Below, one piece after another: positions 1-11,591 of a stretch of 64,000 bases of DNA. The stretch comes from Ananas comosus (Eukaryota; Streptophyta; Magnoliopsida; Poales; Bromeliaceae). The DNA lies in the NCBI RefSeq assembly GCF_001540865.1, contig NC_033638.1:3673626-3737625 (forward strand), written 5' to 3'. Each line of letters begins with the position of its first letter. The first letter of the stretch is position 1. The notes below the pieces were generated by a model, which was given only the letters and a program-made list of their open reading frames with translations, did not search any database and was not told the DNA's origin. Made by a program: the position numbers and the translations under genes.

Positions 1-651
1 GGATAACACTCTAAGGATATCACATTTGGATTCAACTCACTTGGTTTATGGGGTTGACAAGCATTACATTGAGATGGTTGATTTTGAGGGTTCTACACAC
101 AAAATAGAAGCAGCTCAAGCTTAATGGAATAATGCACCTTACGCCGCTATCTCATCATTTTCATATATAGAGAAAAATAAATACTCACATGAGTACCACT
201 TGATAGATGCGACTCAGCCGGATCAGCAGGAGTGTGATACCCTGATTGGAGTTGGGGCATAGATGATATGGGAGCAGGACAAGGGGGGGTTGGGGCATAG
301 ATGATATGGGAACAGGACAAGGGGGGACCAAAGGTGGAGGAGACGATGGTAACAGACGGCGGTGTTTCCTCCGGGGGGTAGGGGGGTTGGGCGTAGGGGT
401 GTCGGCGGAAAGTCTTGAGGATCTTGGCAACTAGGTTGAAGACTAGAAGCACATGCACCATCGGCTTTTGCAACTTGTGATGGAGGATTTCCTTCATCCT
501 CGCATGGCAGAGCTACATCCTCCATCTCAAGCTCACCATCAACATCTTCCAGTATACGCCGATGCTTCTCAGCGGATGTCTGAGTAGCACTTATATCATG
601 ATCATCATCTTTGAACATCACGCTCAAGAGTAACGGCCTCAAAATTCCTTT
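1..651 (-). pseudogene. Duplicated 3' exons of a HUA2-like gene (left part)
   Basis: This stretch is a diverged copy of 6880-7470 on the same strand. It keeps the start of the proline-rich exon (about 1-102, acceptor ending TGTGTGTAG on the minus strand), the short intron, and the exon with the ILEDVDGELEMEDVA block (189-651, donor GTGAGTAT at 181-188). Three things break the reading frame: an extra T near 611, a duplicated unit of roughly 45 bp around 260-325, and changes in the proline-rich tail near 370-410. The exon is cut at 651 by a solo LTR and resumes at 3826. It is most likely a dead tandem or segmental copy; the window edge hides how far it extends to the left. Confidence 0.8.
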
Positions 652-3600
652 TGTCACGCCACAATTCCACAGCAAAGGCCCACGGGGACGTCAACAAACC
701 CACCGAACGAACAGAATTTTTCCTATCCGGACGAAGCGTCAACATAACAATAACAAAAGCAAAACAATTCAAGAGATCACAACTGAAAGTTTTCCAAATC
801 ACAAGAACAATAATAAGGTCACTAAATAAACGAACCACATGTATCATAACACTATAAACAAAACTACTATATGTCACTCTACAATATCGTGTAGTCTCAG
901 CCAACCAGAAATATACAAATAAAAGGCTCTGGCCATCGCCAGATCTGATGTATAGCATAAATTGAAATATCTAGCTAGTGATCCTTCTATCGCTCAAGTA
1001 CACTGGTAGGAGACACTATTAGGCGCGATTCCCTTACCTCGATAAACAGAAGGTGCAGCTGTCTCTGAAAAGAAAACCAGAAGAGGCGTGAGAATTACTA
1101 AACAGCAGTTCCCAATGGATACGGTCAACGACAACCACGACCTTCCTACTAGGTCTACTAGAGGCAAGAGTGGTGAAAGAACAGTAAAGTATGCTAGAAA
1201 ATGAGTAACTGGGCATAAAATGAACATAGATATAACTACTGAACTATCATGCCTCTATACATGTAGTGAAAAAAAAGGAAAGAATGAAACTAAAGCATGC
1301 ATCAATGCTAATATTAATAAACAAACACTGTAGTAGTACCCAATCGCAACGACCGACTCATAGGTCTGGTCAAGCCTGCGCCTGCCTAGTGCGCAGACAC
1401 ACTCCCGCAGGTGTGACGGCAGCACCTAGGCCACTATCTCTGCTATCACTGACCAACATCCGGAACGGCACTCGAGGGGATCGACCTCTGCCGAGTATCA
1501 TAGCGCGTATCACTATCAATCTCAATATGGCCCTGCAGACTATGGTCTATGCAATGATAAAAAATATCACTAATATCAATCCATGTGCCCTAGGCACGAT
1601 CATAGAGCCTACCAACTCACTAATCACAATGGCATACTTATATACCTCCTAATATCCCAAAAACAGTGCCCACTATTGCCATGCTAATCCACGGCCGGTA
1701 TCACAATCTTAGGATATGGAGAGCAATAATTAATATATGTCACTGTCTAGTAGACCCCTTTGGCATAACCTCATATATGTAGTATATCAACAAAAGAAAC
1801 TTGATAATCTCAAGAAACTAAAAGCGGTGTCTCATAGTCCTCGAGTCATTTCCATATGTTACACATCATAATGATGTATCAAACATAATGCATGTAATGT
1901 CAACGGCCCCTCTTAGCCTATACTAGTATATGTAACTTATTACATGAGAAGGAATTCATTGTGAAAAGCCAATTAGCCTATTGTTCATACAATCTAGCTT
2001 AAATTAGTACCCTCAAGAATACATTATATTATCCATGCTTTCTATTCAATCCTATGCCATTACTACACTCTACCAATATATATAAATATATGCATATGCA
2101 TATGCATACAAATAGACATAGAAGAAAATTCGCTATTTTCGGCGACATGGAACCCACCTCGATAGCTAACCCAACCACGGCAAGAATTCCACCAACTCGA
2201 GATCACTCCCCTCAGCTCAAGGAACTAGTAGTGACTCCGAAAATCCGGCAATCCTAGTTTAAAACCTGCTAGGCCAGTTGAAGTCCAAAAAAAATTACTA
2301 GAAAAAAAAAATCCCTTTCAGCTAAAATTTCAGATTTTCATTAAATTAAGCTTTACTAACATTCAAGCTCAGCAAGGAGTAGCTCTCAACCAGCTAGAAT
2401 TGAAGTGGGAACCCGCAAGGATTCTGCAATTGATTAGTTAGGAGAATCGGATCCGAAGAAATCAGCGAACTTCATCATTCTCCACAATTTCAGCTCAAAA
2501 GCTTAAAGAAACTAAAATTGAACTTCCATTAACCTGAAATTTGGTTGAAGGAACAAGTCCGCAAGTTCCTCTATCTTACCAGAATACCAACAAGAGCTCA
2601 ATTTGGCACCTACAATTTCAGATTTCTGAATCGGATCAAAAGAATCAATGAAACTCCAAAATTACTTGTACTACGGCTCATACTCTAAATTCAGAAATTC
2701 CAACCAACTTACCTCCATTTCCAGCAGGTATTAGGTGTGTGGGCTGATCTCCACTACTCCCCTTTTCAATAAAGAAACCTCAATTTCGCAATTGAAGCAT
2801 CAATTTCACTGCTGGAGGCTCCAATTACGTTCGATCGAGCTCCCCCACTACTGTTGTCACTTTGCTGCTGCAGCCTGCTCCTGCTGGCTGCTGTTGCCAG
2901 CTGCTGCAGCTTGCAACTGCAGGCTGTTGCTGCTGCTATCCTGCAGCTCTTGCGGCAGCCACCGCACTGCAAAACTACATAGAATCTCTCTAGGAAAGTC
3001 ATGCGGAATCAGCACCTACATGCTTCGAAATTGGTTCTAAAAACTTGATTTTCACAAAATCCAACAAAAACTCATCCCCTATAACAGCTGTGAACAAATC
3101 CTTAAAAAAAACTGATTTTAAAACCTCCAAACATCATAATACTAACCTCGCAGTTGAAAAGTCGAAGAAATTCTACGTGCGTGATCTCGATTGGGTCGTC
3201 GAGTAGTTGAAGATCCTCACTTCTCTTTTTCTTCTTCTCCTTCTCTTCTTTTCCCTTCCTCTCTCTCATGCGTACAAGTCCTCTGGCAGCTTAGCGGAAA
3301 TCCACTAAGCAATGTAACAAATGCCCGTAGGTCCACAAGAATCAAGCATATAAACTTTAGTCCAATTCTGATTTAATACGTCTAATTGGAGCCCTTCTGA
3401 ATATCCGTTTACGCTCAAATTTAACGAGCAGACTCAATTAAGATTAACCAGTAGTAATTCACCTGAACTTTTCAGTTTTGGACCATTTCCAATCACCGAA
3501 AACCCTGCCAACTAAAATTTCTAATGGATTGCGGTTAAGCTCCGTTTTTACTGCTCGGGTATCCAAATAACACGAAACTTTAAAACTGGCCTCAAAAAGT

Positions 3601-3825
3601 TAGTATAGACAGCTTTCCAAAGTTTCATAATTTTTCGCCACTGTAAATTTTCTGCTAAAATACAAGCCCGGTTTCTTATAGAAAATTCCAAATCTCCTCT
3701 TTTCATTTAAATTTCACCACAAATCATTTCCAAATTATCTTTCACTTCTTTAAATCCAATAAAAATAGTATCTCACGCTATTTTTATTTGAACTTGCTTA
3801 TATAATAAAAATCTAAAGTACTACA
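652..3825 (-). mobile_element. Solo LTR, gypsy-type family A, inside the HUA2-like exon copy
   Basis: The unit runs TGTCACGCC...GTACTACA on the plus strand, so on the minus strand it starts TGTAGTAC and ends GGCGTGACA. The flanks CCTTT (647-651) and CCTGT (3826-3830) match a 5 bp target duplication with one change. The uninterrupted paralogue at 7461-7475 shows the empty site. The minus-strand start (GTGAGATACTATTTTTATTGG and what follows) matches the start of the LTRs at 18964 and 45648. No PBS, PPT or pol lies between the ends, so this is a solo LTR left by recombination. It includes a GCT/GCA-rich stretch at 2860-2960. ORFs inside are short and not credible. Confidence 0.85.
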
Positions 3826-3960
3826 CCTGTCCTCCTCAGACAGAGCCCCTTCTTCATCTTCAAGCACGCTTGTGCTAAGTAAGATTGGAAGCTGGAAACT
3901 TGTATTGCTGGCCAACATATAGAATCAAGTAGGCAGAACGCAAGCCAAAATAGAACCGAA
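3826..3960 (-). pseudogene. Duplicated HUA2-like exon, 5' remainder
   Basis: This continues the exon copy after the LTR. It matches 7471-7600 closely, including the minus-strand LLSTSVLEDEEG-type segment and the intron acceptor region (exon start near 3907). It ends in a poly-A tract (about 3961-3982) and a single N at 3983, where similarity with the paralogue stops. Confidence 0.75.
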
Positions 3961-5647
3961 AAAAAAAAAAAAAAAAAAAAAANATAAGAAATGAGAGCAC
4001 TAAGTTATTTATATTTTAAATTTATCTTTTTAAAATATAAATAATTTTCGGGACGGATCATGACGGAATGGATTCGAGGCGGGTCAAACTTTCTCCCATT
4101 TCATGCCCCAAATTCGTCTTAGATTATAAAAATTAATGTCTCCCGCCCGAATCCCTTTTTTTTCTCTTGTTTACTGTCTCATTTAGAGCGGATAGGGGCG
4201 AAAACTCCAACCCAGATCCATTTGCATCCCTACGGAGAATGCTAAATTCTAATATATTTTAACAACTAATGAATTTTTAAAATCATTAGAAATATTAAGT
4301 TAGATAGGTAAATCAAAATTAGATACCCAATATTGCTACTGTAACTTTTTAATTAAAACCAATTATATAAAATCAAATACACGTTTATAACTTTCAGTCA
4401 TTTGGTAATTCAAAACAAACTTCTTTACTCGTTTGTTATGAATCACTTCTGAATTCTGAATATTTACAACAAACATTTGATATTTGGTAGCCGAACACTA
4501 TTTGTAACAAAGCAGCTTTGTTCGGAATTCAAACTTTAATCTTAACAAACAGCTTCTAACAAAATCAGTTTTTGAATCAAAACTCAACCCGGAACAGACT
4601 TGTGTAGGCTCACAATGAACAGCTAATTAGAGCGATTACAGATGAACATGCACTGGTTACGACGGGTGAAAAAAATGATAGTGCAGCGAAGTACAATAAT
4701 AGTGTAAGTCGCCAAGACATGCAAACTTCAATAGTCCTAATCACTTGTTAATGAATAAAAGAGCACCACCAATTAACAACTAATAACCAACAGAGCCACT
4801 AAGTTTACCAAACATTTCAACTAAACAAACTAGAACAATTCAATGATGCCAATTTCAAAATTGCCTACAGTCTATGGGGCCTCTGTACACTGTAACCTGA
4901 AATAGAAAAGGTTTGAAGTATACGAGAGAGACAACACCAGAACACTGCAAGAAAACTGGGCATTGATAATAAATTTTAAACAACAACAGCAGTTGACAAT
5001 TGAGCTACAAATACTATACCAATTTAGGTTATGTATATTAGGGGCCCTGTCAGCTAAACAAAGGACCTGTAAAAAGTTAAAAGAGTTACTAAATCAGGAA
5101 AAGGACACGGAAGAATGGACAAAAATAGCAAGAAATTTTCTGAGAGGACAAAAGACTATTAGAACTAGCAGTGTAAAGCTGTTGGATAAATAGACGATAC
5201 ATAACAGCCTATCGTCGTAATGATACAGCTCTCCTCCGCACAGTCGACTGTTCTTCCGCTTCTGCATTTTTGCAGAATAATGGTAGAATACATATGTACA
5301 ATGCGGCATAGATGTATCTTCCAGCTTTTTCTTTTTTTTCTTTTTCCATCTGCGATGGAAGATACATGGGCTTCTCACAGTAACAGAACTGCCTGAGCAG
5401 GCCGCTGAATATCAAGCGCCAGTCATCGAGACCTATAACAAGTGTGTCCATCAAAAAAAAAAAAATGTACACAGCCGTGATTATTAATTGAAAAACAAAG
5501 ATTTGTAAAATATACCGTATAATATAGCCAATTCATTATCTTGGTCTCCAGTATCCAGAAGCTGCCAAAGTGGGGATATAGATAAGTGCCAACTTTTATG
5601 GAAGAAAAGGACACAAGGTTTTGAAGCCAAATATGGCAGCAGAAAGA
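3961..5647. other. Intergenic or 3' flanking sequence
   Basis: The stretch opens with a poly-A run and one unknown base at 3983, followed by AT-rich sequence. I see no exon with coding character. The right end (about 5000-5647) could be the 3' UTR of the HUA2-like gene, whose stop codon is at 5648, but nothing in the sequence proves it. Confidence 0.5.
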
Positions 5648-5838
5648 TCATGTTCCAAAAGAAAATGCACCTCCTGAAGTATCCGCTGCAGGTCGAGGTG
5701 GCGGCGGAGGTAAAGGGTAACTGGATATCCTGGGATGATGAGACCACCTAGGGCATGGAATTGTGGCAGGATCCAGCGGTGGCCCATAGTGTGACAAAGA
5801 GGCAGGCGGTTCTCCAAACTGGTCCGGCATAGAGGGAG
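5648..5838 (-). CDS. HUA2-like protein, terminal exon
   Basis: The minus-strand acceptor GAATTATGCAG at 5839-5849 opens an exon that reads APSMPDQFGEPPASLSHYG, then a region ending ISSYPLPPPPPRP, and closes with the stop codon at 5648. Proline-rich C-termini of this kind are known in HUA2/HULK proteins, nuclear PWWP-CID domain factors that act in pre-mRNA processing and flowering-time or floral-identity gene expression. This exon alone would not identify the family; the link comes from the two exons upstream at 6488-6962 and 7059-7556. Confidence 0.65.
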
Positions 5839-6487
5839 CTGCATAATTCACAACACGACCATGATCAATCGTGACATATAACAAAAACCCAAATCCGGAA
5901 GACAAAATGATCAATTAGGGCATAATTCTAAATGCACCAAGCATGGTTAGAATAGTTCTAAGATGTACCAATCTTTTGACAGTTGCGCTTCAATTTCGAT
6001 GGGGCATCCAAATCGACAATAGATCTTGGGGTATTGAAATTTTTCTAGAAAACAAAATTCCACTATTTGAAAATTGTTTTTGAATATATCAGAAGACCAC
6101 AAAATGAACGATCAAAATTGAACAAACTTCAAAACATAAGAATCAAGATTTTTAAAATTTGATCACTAGTTCAATAGCCAAATGATAAGCAAAAATCACA
6201 CTATTTTGTTTCTAGACTGTTCAAAAACCTTATATCATGTTCAATGACCATGATCATGATTCGAATGCCCAATCATCATCAAGAAATGAAGTTGAAATAC
6301 CAAAGCCTTGATACCTGCAGAAGTACTCTATCTCAATTCCATAATACTTACAATCATATAGTCATTCATTTTCTCAATATGTACAACTCCGAAATCCTTC
6401 GTAAATCCATAATTAACCACTACTAGAGTTCAACTCCAAAAACCTTAGCATATCCATGACTAACCACTACTAGATATGAAAGACTAC
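5839..6487 (-). other. Intron of the HUA2-like gene
   Basis: The intron is bounded on the minus strand by a donor GTAGTCT (6481-6487) and the acceptor ending GCAG at 5839. It is AT-rich and has a short imperfect repeat of CATAATTAACCACTACTAGA-like sequence near 6405-6475. I see nothing else in it. Confidence 0.6.
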
Positions 6488-6962
6488 CTGGTGGTTGAAT
6501 GGGAGCAGTATATTTGGCCCTTTCAACAATCTCATGCTGCATTGGTCCGTTGACATTTCTATCACCATAGAAGTCTCCTCTATCATGCAAATTATGCTGA
6601 TGATACCTCTCAGAGTACGAACAGCTACTACCCCACGACTGAATTCTTTGTTGCCGTTCAGGCTGAACAAAGGAGAACTGATTTGAAACTGCTGGAGGAG
6701 GCGGTGGCAATGGTTGAAAGTTATTCCCAGGATGCACAGGCGGATGAGGAACAGAGAAGTTGCCGTACGATCCAGGAGGACCGACAGGCACGACAGGTGG
6801 CGGCAGCGGCGGCGGCGGCGGTGGCGGCAACTGCGCTGGATGATGTCCTCCAAAACCAGAATTGTAAAATTGCATGGGCTCTGAGGATATCACATTTGGA
6901 TTCAACTCACTTGGTTTATGAGGTCGACAGGCATTACATTGAGATTGTTGATTTTGAGGGTT
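6488..6962 (-). CDS. HUA2-like protein, proline-rich exon
   Basis: The minus-strand exon runs from the acceptor GTGTGTAG to the donor GTAGTCT. It encodes NPQNQQSQCNACRPH..., two polyproline runs (near 6690-6720 and 6790-6830) separated by a G/N/F-rich linker, and a RYHQHNLHDRGDFYGDRN segment. Such C-terminal low-complexity proline-rich regions are typical of HUA2/HULK proteins and of SR-like or CTD-associated factors. The frame is open throughout, unlike the copy at 1-651. Confidence in the exon is good; the family name depends on the neighbouring exon. Confidence 0.7.
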
Positions 6963-7058
6963 CTACACACAAAATAGAAGCAGCTCAAGTTTAATGGAAT
7001 AATGCATCTTACTCCGCTATCTCATCTTTTTCATATGCAGAGAAAAATAAATACTCAC

Positions 7059-7556
7059 ATGAGTACCACTTGATAGATGCGACTCAGCTGGATCGGCAGG
7101 AGTGTGATATCCTGATTGGAGTTGGGGCACAGATGATACGGGAGCAGGACAAGGGGGGACCGAAGGTGGAGGAGACGATGGTAACGGGGGAGGAGACGGC
7201 GGTGTATCCTCAGGGAGGGGGGGCGGAAAGTCTTGCGGATCTTGGCAACCAGGTTGATGAATAGAAGCACATGAACCATCGCCTTTTGCAACTTGTGATG
7301 GGGGATTTCCTTCGTCCTCGCATGGTGGGGCTACATCCTCCATCTCAAGCTCACCATCAACATCTTCCAGTATATGCCGATGCTTCTCAGCGGATGTCTG
7401 AGTAGCACTTATATCGTGATCATCATCTTGAACATCACGCTCTGGAGTAACGGCCTCAAAATTCCTTTCCTCCTCAGACAGAGCCCCTTCTTCATCTTCA
7501 AGCACGCTTGTGCTAAGTAAGCTTGGAAGCTGGAAACTTGTATTGCTGGCCAGCAT
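7059..7556 (-). CDS. HUA2/HULK-like protein, exon with the ILEDVDGELEMEDVAP block
   Basis: This minus-strand exon reads NTSFQLPSLL, then EDEEG...NFEAVTPE, then RHILEDVDGELEMEDVAPPC, a proline stretch and SGYHTPADPAESHLSSGTH, and ends at the donor GTGAGTAT (7051-7058). The order FQLP / LEDEEG / FEAVTPE / ILEDVDGELEMEDVAP is a conserved signature just after the CID domain of ENHANCER OF AG-4 (HUA2) and its HULK paralogues (established family knowledge). The acceptor is probably CTGGCCAG at 7546-7553. I do not see the CID and PWWP exons between here and the PPR gene at 12 kb, so either a very long intron follows or this locus is a 3' fragment. Without the 5' part I cannot say that it is functional. 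Confidence 0.75.
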
Positions 7557-8980
7557 ATAGAATCAAGTCAGCAGGCAGAATGGAAAGCAAAATAGAACAA
7601 AAAAAAAAAAAAAGTAGCACCAACATAAAGTTCGCACAAGAAAAGCATGTTGGTTCATATAATAATTTCATTGTAAACTGTAAAATAAATAAGCCACACA
7701 AAAATGAATACATAATCTAATTAGAACTTTCTATAGCCGAATACTTTGTCCAATTTGTTTTGAGTTTAGAACATCTGAGAATACACGAGTTTGGAAGGGC
7801 TGGTAACAGGTTGCAGAAGGTTAATATAAAGCCTCTTAGTCAACCAAGCTAGCCTTCCATGTCCCCGAAAAAATAGTGCATTTCCAAACAAATTCTGTAG
7901 GATAATGTAGCATTGGTTCTGCCTTAGGGATGATGCCAAAAGCTTAAGTTGACTAGATAGCAATCACTGAATGATTCTTCTAGCAAAGCCTGCTAGAAAA
8001 GTGTTCTTAATATAAGCTGATCCATGGAGAGACAAGTGCTATGGTACACTTTAGATCATCCACAAAGATAATTAAGCACGGGAAAGTATGAGTTAGAAAC
8101 ATATAAAGTACAGCACAAGATTAATAAGTTTCAGAAAACAAAAAATTTCAACCAAAACTTGTAGGTCCAAGGACAGAGCCAGATAAGCAATGAAGGCAAG
8201 CGAAGCTCAGTGACAGATAGAGCTATACCCAAATTAATTAAATAAAGATGTAAAATTCTTGATTTTCTACTTAAGGAAATCCTACTTGCTAGCATTTCTT
8301 TTTAACACAAGACACCATATAAATAATATTTTAATTGCGGAGCATCGTTTAGGTACTAGAACTTATATTTTCATTTATCAAATGATTTAGCTAGTACCAG
8401 AACTTCTATCATTTCCTATAAATATGTCTATCGCCTAAAGTTTTCTTTACCTAGGATCTCTGTGTGCGTAGCCTAAGAATCTAGAAGAAGGTAAAAAATA
8501 CTTTCTCTAATAACAAAATGAGAACATAAAAGTTGTCCAGATTTGCCTTGAGAATAGAATTTTGTTGTGAGATTTGAAAACTCTAACGTCAAAATTTGAG
8601 AATTTTGTACCTAAAGGATTTAAAATTTATCTAACACTTGAAAACTCTAATTGAAAGTTAGAGTAACTAGTGACAACAACCATTTGAGAAACGACAAAGT
8701 TTCAGCAACGGTTTGAAGGTTTAGGATCGATTTTAGAGGCTTTTGGCAAATTGGCTCGGAGGAGGAGCAATTCATCCATGGATTTCTAATTGCACGTACC
8801 TACTTGCTATTAGTGACGAATCAAGGTTGGTTGTGCCATAGCTAAGTAAATTGGGTCACCTCTCATGTCTAGAGAGTAAATTCATGTTGATCCTATGCAT
8901 GCAATTGGATAGTATATCAAGTAAATGAGGAAATATATGAATTATATTTTTATTTGGAATAGTGGCTACCAAGGTATGGG
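7557..8980. other. Intron or intergenic sequence upstream of the HUA2-like exons
   Basis: AT-rich sequence with no convincing exon. Short ORFs here have no recognisable similarity. If the HUA2-like gene is complete, this belongs to an intron; otherwise it is intergenic. Confidence 0.4.
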
Positions 8981-9670
8981 CAGGGATGTAAAATGGGCCG
9001 GCGGTATGCGCCTTGAGCCGAGCTACAGCACGGCACAATGCACAGGTACTGTAGCACCCGTGCTAGCCCGTACGGCCTGACATTCCAAGCCATGCTAGGG
9101 CTATCCGTTTGGGCCTGACGGCCCGGCCCGAAACGGGCCTTGGGCCGTGCCAAGCCCAAGATAGGCCCGCGGCCCAGCATGGCATGGCCAGACCTGCTTG
9201 AGCCGTGCTAGCCAATCTAGCACGGCCCAGACCCCAAGACCCAAGGCAACCTGCCTTAGGCCTTGGGGTCTGAGCTCCTGAGAAAAAGGGCTTGGTCCTC
9301 TAACCTTGGAAGGAATGGTTTTGGTCCAATGGACCAAAAAATTTAAATATTTATTATTTTATAATTATTTTTTACAAATTTTAAATTTTAAATCAATATA
9401 CTAATTTAAATAGAAAGAGTTTATTGATAATATTTCTTAAACTTTATATATTTTTTAAACAATAAAAACTTTAAAGGGCTGGTCTAGAGCATGGCACGAC
9501 CCGGCTCGACCCGTGCTTTCCAGGCCGGGCCGCCATGCTAGGCTGAAGGCTTAGTAGCTCTGGCCCAACACTACCCAGCCCGGATTTGAAGCTGGGTCGG
9601 GCCAACTTCAAGCCCGTTTCAGCCTGAGTAATATGGGCCGTGCCGGCCTGACACGAGCCACGTTACACCC
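8981..9670. mobile_element. Non-autonomous hAT-like DNA element
   Basis: It starts CAGGGATGTAAAATGGGCC and ends ...CCACGTTACACCCC, so the ends are imperfect inverted repeats of the CAGGGGTGTAA type seen in plant hAT elements. Both arms are rich in GGCCCGG/GGGCCGTG words (e.g. 9115-9240 and 9500-9660) and can fold back on each other; the middle (9340-9475) is AT-rich. The flanks AAGGTATG and AAGTATAG are similar but not a clean 8 bp duplication. No transposase is present. Confidence 0.45.
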
Positions 9671-9889
9671 CAAGTATAGGTAATTTTCATGCACTGATAC
9701 ACATACACATATGTTATGGACCATATAGAAATGATGACATTATTTAGGAACATTAAAAAATCTAACATATTAATATTATTGAATATAGTGCCATCTAACA
9801 TAAATTGAGAGCAAAGTGGATTGGGTCATCACATGAACAACCATGTCATAGAACCTAGAAGGGTTGATATCGTAAGTTGAAAACAAAGG

Positions 9890-10548
9890 ATATCATGTAC
9901 AAAGTGAATGCGACGATTTCGCTACCTATGATTGGTCGAGATAAATGCGACCATCTCACCGCCCGTAGACCTAAAGCCAAGGTGAATACAGCGATTTCGC
10001 TGCCTAATAAATGGCTAGGGTGTGCGCAACGATTTCGCCGCCCATCGACTTGAGGGCCATGGTGAATACGGCAATTTCGCTACCATCGGTTAAATCGAGT
10101 ATATGACGTGACAAGCCTTGTGTTCGGTCCCTAGGAGAAAAGGTTGGTCGAGCTTTTCTCTTGCATGGTTGGACCCACTAAAAACTATATTTATAGTTCT
10201 CACCCTCATTTTTATAGGTCCTTTCACAGTAAAGGCGATAGAGTGAGCAGATCTACCTGCCTTTTGATGTACTCATGATAGAGAGTACTACATGAAAAAA
10301 TGTAAAATGTAATGTAACATGTAAAGAAAAATTGTGTTGTATTTTGAAAATGTAAATGAAATAAATGATGTAATAGATAGTTGCATTTATATTTAAATGA
10401 TGTCGTCCTTATGCAATCAATGTGTGTTGTTCCTCCTTGGAATGTATTATATAGGCAGTGACGCCTTGGGCGAACAAGAAACTCTGTCCGTTCGGCGAGT
10501 CTATATGCGTGCCCAATGATGCTTCCTTTGCGGACTCGAGGCTTGACA
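9890..10548 (+). mobile_element. Remnant of a gypsy-type LTR (3' portion)
   Basis: Three marks place this with the other gypsy-type LTRs: GGTCGAGCTTTTCTCTTG (about 10147-10165) followed by a degenerate hairpin AAACTAT...ATAGTTC and CACCC; then GTGACGCCTTGGGCGAACA...ACTCTGTCCG near 10460; and an end GAGGCTTGACA at 10548. About four degenerate units carrying CGATTTCGCT(A/G)CC occupy 9910-10090. I could not find the 5' end or a target duplication, so the start given is approximate. Confidence 0.55.
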
Positions 10549-10768
10549 ATCAACCCGAGAGCACCCCTCTCGCAAAGAATTACACATTGAACGTCCGATT
10601 TTCATTTAGGGCACTTGAATTATGAAATGGCCGAATCCACAGGGCATCCTGTTCCGCAATTGGATGCAGCTACGATGGACTCAGGCGCCTGAAACCTGGC
10701 GCAAAAGTTGAGGTGATTCGTGCTGAAAATAAAAATGTTGGAAGGTTTATGTGCTATTGTAGCACCCC

Positions 10769-10776
10769 TATAAATA
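10769..10776 (+). promoter_or_regulatory. TATA box of a candidate promoter
   Basis: TATAAATA is followed after about 25-30 bp by AAACCCTAACC (a telo-box) and a CT-rich leader (10810-10850), a classic plant core promoter layout. Downstream lie a duplicated leader block and a possible splice donor GAGAG^GTGAGTT at 11075/11076. No coding exon follows, so this may belong to a non-coding transcript or to a transposon. Confidence 0.4.
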
Positions 10777-10890
10777 GGTTTTTCACTGTAAACCCTAACC
10801 TCACAACCCATTTCCCCTCTCTCACTCCCTCTCTCTCTTTTCTCTCTTTAGAAGAGAAGAACGGCCAATCCATTATTATTGGAGCTTTGA

Positions 10891-11030
10891 TCCACCTCCT
10901 TGAGAAAAGGCGGGAAGCTTAAAAAGCATGCTCTAGGAAGGAGAAGAAGACTGTCCACCTCCCCGAGAGCTTGGAAAAGAAGGGAAGCTTAAACAGGATG
11001 CTCTAGGGAGGAGAAGAAGACTATCTCTTT
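10891..11030 (+). repeat. Two tandem copies of a purine-rich leader block
   Basis: Two units of about 63-75 bp each contain GGGAAGCTTAAA, ATGCTCTAGG and GGAGAAGAAGACT in the same order. They lie just downstream of the TATA box at 10769. Confidence 0.7.
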
Positions 11031-11241
11031 CACGTTTTACTTTCTAGAAGAAATTTGCTTAGTAGAAGAGGAGAGGTGAGTTGAAATTTTAGGTTTTAGT
11101 TCTAAAATTTTCCTAAATGAAAACTGTTGGAGTTCTAACTTTACTAGAATCATTTTTAGAATTTACTTGGTAATCTAATCAAGATCATCTCTTTGTGAAG
11201 AATTAAATAAACATAGGAAATATTACCGATATAGATTTGAT

Positions 11242-11583
11242 CAAGGTTTTAAGTGTCCGTCAACACAGGCCGTATCCACCATGTCGTACCGTGCCAACAA
11301 GATAACGGCACGATACAAACCCCGTGCCGATGGCACAGCTCAAAACCCTCTATTCTTAAAATTAGTAAGTAATTTTTTCAATAAAGTTCAAAATAGTGAT
11401 AAAAAGACATAATAAATAGTTAGAGTATTTTGTTGCTAAAGAAAATAAATATCCCATGCTATTATGTGTCGGCACACAAGAATTTTTTTGACCGGCACGC
11501 ATCGGCACAGCTCGGCACGCACCGTGCCGTACCGTGCCAGCAAGTTTCCGGCACGACCCCATGCCACGGCACTTAAATCCTTG
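11242..11583. mobile_element. hAT-type MITE with a perfect 8 bp target duplication
   Basis: The flanks are GATTTGAT at 11234-11241 and 11584-11591. The ends are inverted repeats: CAAGGTTTTAAGTGTCCGT on the left and, read from the other strand, CAAGGATTTAAGTGCCGT on the right. An 8 bp duplication plus these ends fits the hAT superfamily. The inside is rich in CGGCACG/CGTGCCG words and has no ORF. Confidence 0.8.
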
Positions 11584-11591
11584 GATTTGAT

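Noticed and set aside
2735..3040. Cysteine/leucine-rich frame near 2735-3040 as a small secreted peptide
   Set aside because: It comes from a GCT/TGC-rich low-complexity stretch inside a solo LTR.
8981..9670. Firm assignment to hAT with an 8 bp duplication
   Set aside because: The flanks AAGGTATG and AAGTATAG differ by an indel; kept as hAT-like only.
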